NCBI GenBank assembly: GCA_011523195.1
Contig: WTHH01000190.1
Coordinates: 1 to 15,654 of the forward strand
Reading direction: 5' to 3'
From: Verrucomicrobiales bacterium
GTDB taxonomy: Bacteria > Verrucomicrobiota > Verrucomicrobiia > Limisphaerales > UBA1096
Length of the DNA stretch: 15,654 bases
Both the position numbers and the translations under genes were made by a program. The notes beneath the pieces were generated by a model. It did no database searches. It saw only the letters and a program-made list of their open reading frames with translations, and had not been told where the DNA came from. Shown in pieces: positions 5,449 through 12,657 of the stretch; the first letter of the stretch is position 1, and every line of letters begins with the position of its first letter.

Positions 5449-8001
5449 TCAATCCAACATCAGGACGCGATAGAATTGACTGGCCACCTCTTCGCGAGGA
5501 TCAGTCCAATTCACGCTGCCCGACTCATTGTCGATTTCCCCCACACCGATCCAATTGACAAGATCGCTCGAGGACTGGATGAGGTAACGCTCACCCGGCC
5601 ATCCATCGATGACAAGACCCGGCCCGGCTTGGCCAAGCGTCAGCGTCAGTGCCACCTCCTCGCCGGTGAGTTGCCCCAGTTCGTCGTCGATCATCAATGG
5701 CTGTGGATCCGCCTTGTCGCCCTCGCCCTCTTCCGGCTTTAATTCGCTCGCCCGCTTGCCTCCGCTCTCACGCAGCAACGCAGCCGTCTCGCTGCGTCGA
5801 TAATGCTCGGCGATATCCACCGGCGTCCGTCCGCTGCGATCCAGCGCGTTGACGTTCGCCCCGTTTTCCAGCAGCAGTTTGGCAATCTCCTTGCGCCCGT
5901 GTCGCGCCGTATAATGCAGTCCGGTTTTCCCGTACTTGTTCGCGGCGGCGTTGACCTCGACCTTGTTGGCCACCAGCACGCGAACGACCTCGACGTATCC
6001 ACTGTTCACCGCAAAGTGCAGTGCGCTATAGCCACTGCGGCTTGTCTTGTTCACGTCGCCGCCGTTCTCGATGTGGCGCACGATCGCATCCGCATAACCG
6101 TTGACCGCCGCGTAAAGAATGTCCTGCTCGGCGCGCAGCTCCAGCCGCGTCAGGCCGCCCTTGGCCCGGAGCAGCGCCGCGATGTCCTCGTTTTTAACGG
6201 CGAAATCCAGCGGAGTCCTCCCACGACGCTGAGCGTTCACGTTGGCGCCCATTTCCAGCAGCAAGGCCACGGCGTCCTTCTGTTCCTTGCGCACCGCGAG
6301 GTGCAGTGCGGTGTAGCCGCTTTTGTTGGTGGCATTCACGTCCGCGCCTTCTGCGGCGAGCAACTTGGCCAACGCCTCAAGGTCTCCCACCTCTGCGGCG
6401 GCAAAAATACTCCCGGCGGCGTTCAACTCCTTCGTTGTCTTGGCGCCGTTGCTCCGCAGCAACTCAGCCAGCTTCGTCCGCTTGCGCGACAATGCATAAT
6501 TCAACGGGGTCTTTTTGCTGCCGTCCCTGACGTTGATCGGCGCCTTGGCTGCGATCAGGAGCTTGGCCAAGTCGAGGTTGCCGTTGTAATCCGCCACGTA
6601 GTGCAGCGCCGTCTTGCCGCTCCGGCTGGCCAACGCCACATCCGCCTTGGCCTCGAGCAGCACCGCCGCCACCGCGTCGTGGCCGCGCTTGGCCGCGAGG
6701 TGCAGCGCGGCGTAGCCGCTTTTGTTCTTGGCGTTTACGTCCGCCCCAGCCGCGAGATGTTTTTTGACCGCATCCGCGAGGCCGTTCGACGCTGCAGTGA
6801 AAATCGAGTCGGCGGCTTTGATCTCCTTCGCAGTCAACCCGCCCTTGTCGAGGAGTAGCTTGGCCAAGGCCTCATTTTTACCGGCAAAATCCAGTGCGGT
6901 TTTGCCCCGGCGCTGGGCGTTGACCTTTGCCCCTTTTTCAAGGAGCAACGCAACCGCCTCCGCTTGGCCATTGCGCACCGCCAAGTGCAATGGGGTGTAC
7001 CCGTTTTTGTTAGGCGCATTCACATCCGTGCCGGCCTCAAGCAATTTTTTGATCGCCTCCACGTCGCCCACTTCGGCCGCGGCAAAAATATTCTCGGCCG
7101 CAGCCAATTCCCGCTTCGTCTTGCCGCCCTTGCTCCGAAGCAACTCAGCGATGGCGGCACGGCTTTTTCCGGTGGCATAATCCAGCGGGGTCTTGCCGTT
7201 TTTATCCTCGGCATTGACCGGCGCGCCCTTCTCGAGAAGCAACGTCGCCGTGGCCTGCCGCTTGTTGCTCACGGCGTAATGCAGGGCAGTGCGCTTGGCC
7301 TTGTCGGCCAAGGCGGGATCGGCTTTGGCGTTAATCAATGTTGCAACCCCATCCACCTGCCCGGCGCTCGCCGCAAAGTGTAGTGCCGTGTGGCCGTTTT
7401 TGTTTTTGCCGTTCACATCGACACCGGCCGCGAGGTGTTTTTTGATCGCCGCAACGGAGCCGTACTTGGCCGCGACAAAAATGGACTTGGCCGCCGCTTC
7501 ATCGTTCCGGCTCGGCACCCCGGCCTCGCGCAGGAAGTTCGCCAACTCTCGCTTGGCCTCGTCGCCGGCAAAGTCGAGCGCAGTGCGCCCTTTCTTGTCC
7601 TTCGCCGTAAGATCGGCCTTGGCCTCTACCAACTGCTTGGCTGCCTCGAGTTGATTGTACTGGGCCGCGTAGTGCAGCGGTGCCTTTTTGCTTTTGCTCC
7701 GGAGATTGATGTCCGCGCCGTTGGCCAGTGCGAAGGTCACCACCGCAGTCTGTCCCTTCCGGATCGCAGCGTGCAGGATCGAGTAACCATCCTTGTTTTG
7801 ATCGTTGATCTTGTTTTCCTTGGCGAGAAACCCCTTGATCGCCTCGATGTCCCCGGCAACGGCCGCTGCCCAGATGGTTTTCGGCGCCGGCTTTTCCTCC
7901 GGCTTGGGATGAGCCGGTTTTTCCTGCGCCAAAATCATTGTCGTGCCGCCGGCCAAAGCCAGCACCATTACAGCTGTGAATCTGCAAAACGTCGTCATCA
8001 T
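5449..8001 (-). CDS. Exported ankyrin-repeat protein with six super-repeats and a Verrucomicrobiota-type C-terminal domain
   Basis: The 850-residue protein starts with a signal peptide (about 1-25, cleavage near ILA/QEK), so it is probably periplasmic, outer-membrane-associated or secreted. Ankyrin repeats fill about 42-748 (GYTALHLAVR, GKTALDFA, GADVNAKNK). They form six larger modules, each beginning with an I-F/W-x-A-A-x-x-G helix, at residues 43, 173, 304, 399, 531 and 627. Modules 2+3 (173-398) and 4+5 (399-626) are close copies. After an acidic linker (PEEGEGDK), residues about 770-850 form a small beta domain with YLIQSSSDLVNW and a terminal FYRVLMLD, typical of secreted Verrucomicrobiota proteins. 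Ankyrins bind proteins, so a binding or scaffold role is likely; the partner is unknown. It is probably the first gene of a unit with the membrane protein 10 nt downstream. Tandem Met codons open the frame; either may be the start. Confidence 0.92.
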   Translation of the reverse strand: MMTTFCRFTAVMVLALAGGTTMILAQEKPAHPKPEEKPAPKTIWAAAVAGDIEAIKGFLAKENKINDQNKDGYSILHAAIRKGQTAVVTFALANGADINLRSKSKKAPLHYAAQYNQLEAAKQLVEAKADLTAKDKKGRTALDFAGDEAKRELANFLREAGVPSRNDEAAAKSIFVAAKYGSVAAIKKHLAAGVDVNGKNKNGHTALHFAASAGQVDGVATLINAKADPALADKAKRTALHYAVSNKRQATATLLLEKGAPVNAEDKNGKTPLDYATGKSRAAIAELLRSKGGKTKRELAAAENIFAAAEVGDVEAIKKLLEAGTDVNAPNKNGYTPLHLAVRNGQAEAVALLLEKGAKVNAQRRGKTALDFAGKNEALAKLLLDKGGLTAKEIKAADSIFTAASNGLADAVKKHLAAGADVNAKNKSGYAALHLAAKRGHDAVAAVLLEAKADVALASRSGKTALHYVADYNGNLDLAKLLIAAKAPINVRDGSKKTPLNYALSRKRTKLAELLRSNGAKTTKELNAAGSIFAAAEVGDLEALAKLLAAEGADVNATNKSGYTALHLAVRKEQKDAVALLLEMGANVNAQRRGRTPLDFAVKNEDIAALLRAKGGLTRLELRAEQDILYAAVNGYADAIVRHIENGGDVNKTSRSGYSALHFAVNSGYVEVVRVLVANKVEVNAAANKYGKTGLHYTARHGRKEIAKLLLENGANVNALDRSGRTPVDIAEHYRRSETAALLRESGGKRASELKPEEGEGDKADPQPLMIDDELGQLTGEEVALTLTLGQAGPGLVIDGWPGERYLIQSSSDLVNWIGVGEIDNESGSVNWTDPREEVASQFYRVLMLD
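5626..5639. repeat. Palindrome copy GGCTTGGCCAAGCG in the C-terminal domain of the ankyrin gene
   Basis: The core and right arm are intact (CTTGGCCAAGCG at 5628-5639). It encodes TLGQAG, a short turn region outside the ankyrin stack. Confidence 0.8.
6561..6571. repeat. CTTGGCCAAG core copy in ankyrin coding sequence
   Basis: GCTTGGCCAAG encodes LAKLL in an ankyrin helix. A similar copy without full arms is at 6365-6372. These may partly reflect the ankyrin consensus itself rather than the dispersed repeat. Confidence 0.6.
6857..6870. repeat. Palindrome copy AGCTTGGCCAAGGC in ankyrin coding sequence
   Basis: The ten-base core CTTGGCCAAG is intact and encodes LAKLLL in an ankyrin helix. Confidence 0.6.
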
Positions 8002-8087
8002 CGGGCGAACCTAGGGAGACGCCCCCGCAAATCACAGCGAAAAATCGACTGTTTACTTTTGCAGAACAGGCCGTTACTCCCCTGCCA

Positions 8088-8876
8088 ATGCGTTTTTGGT
8101 TCTTCCCGCTTTTGTTACTGGCCGCACAGGCCAATGCAGCGGATTGGCAACTCGTCTGGTCGGACGAATTCAACGGCTCCAAGCTGGACTATGGCAAGTG
8201 GGGTGTCTCGGTGGATGCCTTCGGTGGCGGCAATCAGGAAATGCAGCTTTACACCGATCGCGCTAAAAATGTGCGAGTCGAAAATGGCAAACTCATCCTC
8301 GAAGCACATCGAGACAACCCAAACATACAGGGCACGCAACGCCCATTCAGCTCCGGCCGGATTCACACCAAGCACCGAGGCGACTGGCGCTACGGAAAAA
8401 TCGAGATGCGCGCCAAGTTGCCAACCGGCAAGGGCATCTGGCCCGCCATCTGGATGCTCCCGACCGATGAGAAATACGGCTCGTGGGCAGCCAGCGGCGA
8501 GATCGACATCGTCGAACTCAACGGGGCAAAGCCGAACGAGTTGCTCGGCACGCTGCACTACGGCGGCAAGTGGCCGCACAACCGTTCCTCCGGCGACAAA
8601 ACCAAGCTCGCCAGCGGCACGTTCGCCGACCGATTCCACACCTTTGGCATCGATTGGCGCGAGGATGAAATCCGCTGGACGCTCGACGGCAAACCCTGGC
8701 AGACGCAGAAAAAATGGAGCACCCGCAGCGCAGCGTTCCCCGCACCATTCGACCAACGATTTTACCTGCTGCTCAACATCGCCGTGGGTGGTCGCCTCGT
8801 CGGCGCTCCCTCGGATGCGACACCGTTTCCAGCTCGGATGGAGGTCGACTGGATCCGCGTCTACCAACGCAAGTAA
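8088..8876 (+). CDS. GH16 beta-1,3-glucanase (laminarinase-like), exported
   Basis: The 262-residue enzyme carries a signal peptide (1-17, cleavage ANA/AD) and a single GH16 jelly-roll domain with no extra binding module. The catalytic motif GEIDIVE places the nucleophile at Glu138, the helper at Asp140 and the acid/base at Glu143. GIWPAIWMLP (116-125), GTLHYGG (154-160) and the C-terminal MEVDWIRVYQ strand are typical of the laminarinase branch, so cleavage of beta-1,3-glucan such as laminarin is the best guess. GH16 also includes agarases, porphyranases and carrageenases, which cannot be fully excluded without a tree. The gene diverges from the ankyrin gene across 86 nt and is followed by a sulfatase 62 nt downstream on the same strand, which suggests a polysaccharide-degrading pair. 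No Shine-Dalgarno sequence is visible before the ATG. Confidence 0.94.
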   Translation: MRFWFFPLLLLAAQANAADWQLVWSDEFNGSKLDYGKWGVSVDAFGGGNQEMQLYTDRAKNVRVENGKLILEAHRDNPNIQGTQRPFSSGRIHTKHRGDWRYGKIEMRAKLPTGKGIWPAIWMLPTDEKYGSWAASGEIDIVELNGAKPNELLGTLHYGGKWPHNRSSGDKTKLASGTFADRFHTFGIDWREDEIRWTLDGKPWQTQKKWSTRSAAFPAPFDQRFYLLLNIAVGGRLVGAPSDATPFPARMEVDWIRVYQRK

Positions 8877-8881
8877 CCAGA

Positions 8882-8895
8882 CGCTTGGCCAAGTT
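8882..8895. repeat. Intergenic palindrome copy CGCTTGGCCAAGTT
   Basis: It lies five bases after the GH16 stop, in the 62-nt gap before the sulfatase. The left arm is complete, and a second half-site TTTGGCC follows at once. It is too short and too low in downstream T to be called an intrinsic terminator. Confidence 0.8.
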
Positions 8896-8938
8896 TGGCC
8901 TTCAATCCACCGCAGCCAAATGGTAGTTGCCGTTTGGC

Positions 8939-10426
8939 ATGAAACGTCTCCTATCGATCCCCCTCTGTCTCGTTGCACTGCTCGCGCTTGGCCAAGCGCA
9001 GGCGGCCAAGCGGCCGAACATCCTATTCATGATGTCCGACGACCACGCGTCCGAGGGCATCGGCGCGTACGGCTCGTGGCTGAAGGATTACGTGCACACG
9101 CCGGCGATCGATCGACTCGCCGCCGAAGGCATGCGCTTCACCAACGTCTGCTGCAACAACTCCATTTGCTCACCCAGCCGTGCCAGCATCATCAGCGGCC
9201 AATACTCCCACGTCACCGGTGCACTCAATCTCGGCTGCGAACTCAAGCCGAACGCCCCAAGCTACATTCGTGAGTTGACGAACAGCGGCTACGAAACCTG
9301 TGTTGTCGGCAAGTGGCACATGAAACAATTCCCGCGCGGCACGAGCGACTTCGCCGTAACGGTTGGCCAGGGCAGCTACTTCAACCCCATCCTTCATCGA
9401 CCCAACGGCAAGCGTGAAAAATATCAGGGCTACTACGCCGACCGTTACACCGACTGGGCGCTAAAGTGGCTCAAGCAGCGAGACAAAACCAAGCCGTTCT
9501 ACCTGAGCCTGCACTTCAAGGGGCCACACGAATATTTTGATTATCCCGATCGCTGGGCCAAGCTGCACGAGGGCGTCAAGATCCCCGAGCCACCCAGCCT
9601 GCACGAGGACATCACCAAGACCAGTCCCCTGCTCAAGGGCAAACATTTCTCCGTCATGTACGACGAGGAAGGGCCGAAAAGTTTTTACCTCGTGTACGAG
9701 GACTTCATTGGAAAACAAACCGACGACCCGGCTGAGCGTCGTTCGCTCGCCTACCAGCATCTCATCCACAAATACATCCGCTGCGTCGCCGCCATTGACG
9801 ACAACGTCAAGCGTGTGATCGACCAACTCCGCGCCGAGGGCATCCTCGACAACACGCTCGTCATCTACACCAGCGATCAGGGCTATTGGCTCGGCCAACA
9901 CAACATGCACGACAAACGCCTCATCCTCGAGGAGTCACTCAAGATGCCACTGATCGTCCGTTACCCGAAAGAAATCAAGGCCGGCAGCGTAAATACGCGC
10001 CTGGGTATGAACATCGACTTCGGCCCGACCATGCTCAACTACGCCGGAATCGCCATCCCGAGCGTCATGCAGGGCGTCAGCCTCCGGCCATTGCTGCAGG
10101 GCAAAACCCCCACCGACTGGCGGACATCCATTTTTTACGCCTACTACAATCGCTCACCCAAGCACTGGGGCATCCGCACCGATCGCTACAAGCTGATCCG
10201 CTTCCCCGACACCGAGGTGGTGGAGTTTTACGATCTGCAAGAGGATCCGCAGGAGATGTACAACCGCGGCTCCGAACTCGGCTATCGCAAGCAGATTGCT
10301 ACCACGCAAAAACAGCTTAACTCCCTCATGACCGAGGTCGGCGTCACACGTGATTTCCTCATCAAAAAAATGGGCGACAACTCCAAACTCCCTCCCGGCA
10401 TCCACAAAAAGCGAAAGAAAAGGTAG
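8939..10426 (+). CDS. Exported S1-family sulfatase (formylglycine type)
   Basis: The 495-residue enzyme has a signal peptide (MKRLLSIPLCLVALLALGQAQA, cleavage AQA/AK). The sulfatase signature CSPSRASIISG begins at Cys77, to be converted to formylglycine by a maturase outside this window. Asp34-Asp35 (MSDDH) are metal ligands, GKWH supplies Lys125 and His127, and TSDQGYWLGQH supplies Asp313 and Gln314, where most family members have Asn. The C-terminal EFYDLQEDPQEMYN is the usual DUF4976-like end, followed by a very basic tail (KKRKKR). Substrate is probably a sulfate ester of a polysaccharide, given the GH16 gene just upstream; this is inference. I chose ATG 8939, although the frame opens at TTG 8927, because the signal peptide begins there. 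The h-region end LALGQAQA is encoded by a perfect copy of the window palindrome. Confidence 0.95.
   Translation: MKRLLSIPLCLVALLALGQAQAAKRPNILFMMSDDHASEGIGAYGSWLKDYVHTPAIDRLAAEGMRFTNVCCNNSICSPSRASIISGQYSHVTGALNLGCELKPNAPSYIRELTNSGYETCVVGKWHMKQFPRGTSDFAVTVGQGSYFNPILHRPNGKREKYQGYYADRYTDWALKWLKQRDKTKPFYLSLHFKGPHEYFDYPDRWAKLHEGVKIPEPPSLHEDITKTSPLLKGKHFSVMYDEEGPKSFYLVYEDFIGKQTDDPAERRSLAYQHLIHKYIRCVAAIDDNVKRVIDQLRAEGILDNTLVIYTSDQGYWLGQHNMHDKRLILEESLKMPLIVRYPKEIKAGSVNTRLGMNIDFGPTMLNYAGIAIPSVMQGVSLRPLLQGKTPTDWRTSIFYAYYNRSPKHWGIRTDRYKLIRFPDTEVVEFYDLQEDPQEMYNRGSELGYRKQIATTQKQLNSLMTEVGVTRDFLIKKMGDNSKLPPGIHKKRKKR
8984..8999. repeat. Perfect 16-bp palindrome GCGCTTGGCCAAGCGC in sulfatase signal peptide
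   Basis: The perfect 14-mer at 8985-8998 is extended by one complementary base on each side. It encodes ALGQA at the signal peptidase region, where composition is tolerant. The next codons (GCGGCCAAGCGG) repeat a half-site. Confidence 0.95.
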
Positions 10427-10439
10427 GCCGCGCTTCAGT

Positions 10440-10541
10440 TCACCGGAGAGATTTCGTCCAGTTAATGAATTGTTGGTGTTGGTCGGCTTGGAAGCGGTTG
10501 ATGTCGTCGGGGGATTGCCAGGTCAACACTGCCTCCGCCTA
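10440..10541 (-). other. In-frame TAG followed by 32 protein-like codons: probable lost C-terminus of the esterase
   Basis: After the TAG at 10539-10541 the same frame continues for 32 codons to TGA at 10440-10442. The peptide begins AEAVLTWQSPDDINRF and ends with QQFINWTKSLR, which looks like a real alpha/beta-hydrolase C-terminal helix and not random translation. With the tail included, the esterase would end 13 nt from the converging sulfatase stop, which fits the tight packing here. A nonsense mutation (for example CAG to TAG), a sequencing error or readthrough could explain it. Just before the TAG is a degenerate palindrome copy (CGCTTGGTCAAGCCG on the minus strand). Confidence 0.65.
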
Positions 10542-12611
10542 CTTCGGCTTGACCAAGCGCAGTTGCTTGATCGCCTCGGTGATGGCGCTGTGATCGGCGA
10601 AGCGGTCTCGCTTGGGCGTGACAATCAGGCACGGCTTGGGCAGCACTTGGCCGAGCACATCGTGGTAGTCGAACGGAATGTCTCCCTCGCGACCATCGAA
10701 CCATCCCAGCCTCGGTTGCAGCGCGTGCAGTTCCCACAGCCGCCGGTTGCCTCCAGTCGCGGTTGCCTTGGTCGCATCGCGTAGTGGAGTCCATCCGCAA
10801 AAGCAGGCGACCCCGGCTAAGCGATCGTCCAACGCACCGGCATACATGGCTGTGAGCGCCCCGGTGGAGTAACCAAGGAGAAAAACTCGGTCTTCATCAA
10901 GCTCAGGAATCGCCCCGCTCGTGGCGCCCTTCCCCTCGACAGCGAAGCTCACCGCGTCCCGAGCGTCCATCACCATTCGGCCTAGGCGGGACCAGCGCTG
11001 ATGCCGCTCATAAAAGACACTTCCCTCCTGTAGCCGCAGGCCAAAACCGCATTGGTCGTAGGCGATCACCGCGAATCCATTCTTGGCCATCCGATGGTAC
11101 ACGGTGGCACCCTGCACGCCATAGCCTTCGTTATAGCCGCTGTGGTACGAGAGCGGGTGCAGCCAGATCACCACCGGCATTTTTTCCGCTTGGCCTTTCT
11201 TGAAAAAAAGGTTGCCTCGCACACCCTGACCAAAGCGGATCGGCACCCGCCGCACGCCCTTGGGCGTCCATCGATCGTGCGTCATCAGCTCCGACTCGGC
11301 AGCGGTCAGGAACTCCGGTTGCTCCGGCTTGGGCAAGTTCTCCGTCGCTTGGCCAAGCGACCAGAGGATGCGCTGACGAACCGGCGCCTCGGGGTCGATT
11401 GTTTTATCGCCCGGTTTTTGATTGGCGTCCCACGCCTGCCAGTCGAAGTCGTGAATCAGCTCCTCGGGGAAGTCGCTGCGCTTGGCAAAGCCGCGGCCAA
11501 GCGACAGATCAATCCAGTCGAGATTTCGCTGACGGTCCACGCGACCGACCTGCTCCGGCGGCGGACCGGAGGAGTGGCCGCCGGGCCGATAGTCGATCCG
11601 CAGATTCTGCTCGGCATCGAGCAGGCGATAAACTGAGCGACCCTCTATGTAGCCCTTCTCCACGGCAAAGGTCGGTTCCGAGCCGTCGTTGTGGGCGGTG
11701 TGAATGAGGCAGGCGCGCGGGGCGATGAGCGCGTACCAACCGTGGGCATCGATCGGCAGATCATTTTCGCGACCGGTAAAATTTCGAAGCGAGGGCAAAA
11801 ACCATTCGCTCGGAAAATCGGACGGCGCCTCGGCGTAGGTGTTGCGGCTGGTCAGCCGATAGGGACTTGAGCCGGGCGAGCCGGGGCTTCGAGCCACCAA
11901 GCAGGTGATGCGCTCGTCGAATGCCCCCGCGATCATCGCCTGCTTGCCGTAGCGCGAAAACCCAATGATCGCAATCTGCCCCGGGGAAATTTTCACGACA
12001 GACGATTCGCCCAGCAGATAGTCGATGCAGCGGCTGACCAGCCACGCCTTGGTGCTGATCTCCGTCCATGTCGCGTCGGGAAACTCACGCCGCACCCTCT
12101 GCCAGACGCTGTCGTACCCGGCGTAGTCGGCCTCACGATGATGACTGTCGACACCCGGGAACAGGCAGACAGCGTAGCCCCGCTCGAGCGCGTCCACGGC
12201 CCAGTAGCGTTGGTAAAAACGCGGTGCAGTCAGCAGCAGCGGAAACGGCCCGGCCCCGCTGGGCGCCCATAGCGCCATCTCAAACGCCACCCGCCTGGGC
12301 GTGTCGAGAACGACGCGGATTCGGCGACGCACCGAACCGTCCTCGTGGGTTTTGCTGGCAGTGACCTCAGCCGACAGGATCGCCGGCGTCTGCTCCGGGT
12401 AACTGCCGATGAAATGTTCAACCATCAGTGCGCGGATCTCTTCTCGACGTTCCGGCCAGGCAGCGATCGAATCGACTTTTCGGCCATCGACAAACTCCAG
12501 CAACGGAGGCAGCGCCGCGCGCGCCTTCAACTCACATAAGGCCGGATTTGTTTGGAGAAAAAAACAGGCAGCCGTCGCCAGCCCGAGGAGGGGTAACCGA
12601 ATCGTGTTCAA
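10539..12611 (-). CDS. Exported double alpha/beta-hydrolase: CE15-like N-terminal domain plus second esterase domain; C-terminus possibly truncated
   Basis: The 690-residue product opens with a signal peptide (about 1-26). Domain 1 (about 40-395) resembles CE15 glucuronoyl esterases: nucleophile Ser219 in GFSRYGKQA and His346 in GGHSS. The acid residue usually found soon after the nucleophile is not obvious, since the loop reads ARSPGSPGSS. Domain 2 (about 440-690) is a separate alpha/beta hydrolase similar to acetyl-xylan-esterase or dienelactone-hydrolase types: Ser582 in GYSTG and Asp669 in TPKRDRF. The linker contains WSLGQATEN, encoded by a perfect palindrome copy. Together they could remove ester groups from polysaccharide, fitting the nearby GH16 and sulfatases. 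The only usable start is TTG 12611, three codons after an in-frame stop. An in-frame TAG at 10539 probably cuts off about 33 residues. Function is by family; substrate is unknown. Confidence 0.85.
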   Translation of the reverse strand: MNTIRLPLLGLATAACFFLQTNPALCELKARAALPPLLEFVDGRKVDSIAAWPERREEIRALMVEHFIGSYPEQTPAILSAEVTASKTHEDGSVRRRIRVVLDTPRRVAFEMALWAPSGAGPFPLLLTAPRFYQRYWAVDALERGYAVCLFPGVDSHHREADYAGYDSVWQRVRREFPDATWTEISTKAWLVSRCIDYLLGESSVVKISPGQIAIIGFSRYGKQAMIAGAFDERITCLVARSPGSPGSSPYRLTSRNTYAEAPSDFPSEWFLPSLRNFTGRENDLPIDAHGWYALIAPRACLIHTAHNDGSEPTFAVEKGYIEGRSVYRLLDAEQNLRIDYRPGGHSSGPPPEQVGRVDRQRNLDWIDLSLGRGFAKRSDFPEELIHDFDWQAWDANQKPGDKTIDPEAPVRQRILWSLGQATENLPKPEQPEFLTAAESELMTHDRWTPKGVRRVPIRFGQGVRGNLFFKKGQAEKMPVVIWLHPLSYHSGYNEGYGVQGATVYHRMAKNGFAVIAYDQCGFGLRLQEGSVFYERHQRWSRLGRMVMDARDAVSFAVEGKGATSGAIPELDEDRVFLLGYSTGALTAMYAGALDDRLAGVACFCGWTPLRDATKATATGGNRRLWELHALQPRLGWFDGREGDIPFDYHDVLGQVLPKPCLIVTPKRDRFADHSAITEAIKQLRLVKPK
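11345..11360. repeat. Perfect 16-bp palindrome TCGCTTGGCCAAGCGA in esterase interdomain linker
   Basis: The perfect 14-mer at 11346-11359 is extended by T/A. It encodes SLGQA at about residues 418-422, between the two hydrolase domains. Confidence 0.95.
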
Positions 12612-12657
12612 GCCGCACTGCTACCACCCCGCCCGGGCCGATACAAGTGCTGGTTGA

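Larger units (their letters stand above)
6124..7485 (-). repeat. Internal tandem duplication of about 680 bp in the ankyrin gene
   Basis: Codons 173-398 (6808-7485) and 399-626 (6124-6807) encode two consecutive blocks of 226 and 228 residues with the same order of a four-repeat module and a three-repeat module. Matching landmarks: KKHLAAG-x-DVN-x-KNK at 187 and 413, LAELLRS/IAELLRS at 511 and 284, VNAQRRGKTALDFA/VNAQRRGRTPLDFA at 360 and 588, and KGGLT at 386 and 614. Confidence 0.75.

Noticed and set aside
6365..6870. Palindrome cores in the ankyrin gene as independent insertions
   Set aside because: Three cores there encode the same LAKLL ankyrin helix position and may be copies produced by duplication of the ankyrin modules, so they are weaker evidence for dispersal than the others.
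6124..7485. Repeats in the ankyrin region as a CRISPR array or other DNA-level array
   Set aside because: The periodicity is at the protein level (33-residue ankyrin units) with diverged DNA, in one long reading frame.
8927..8938. TTG start for the first sulfatase
   Set aside because: It would put four residues before a typical signal peptide that begins MKRLL; ATG 8939 is more natural.
7390..9273. Very long plus-strand open frame opposite the ankyrin gene and overlapping GH16 out of frame
   Set aside because: It reads through the antisense of repetitive ankyrin codons and then through GH16 in a wrong frame; its translation has no recognisable domain, whereas both genes it shadows have clear motifs. 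The same holds for antisense frames at 659-1396, 2176-2976, 2983-3876, 5803-6858 and 8115-8978.
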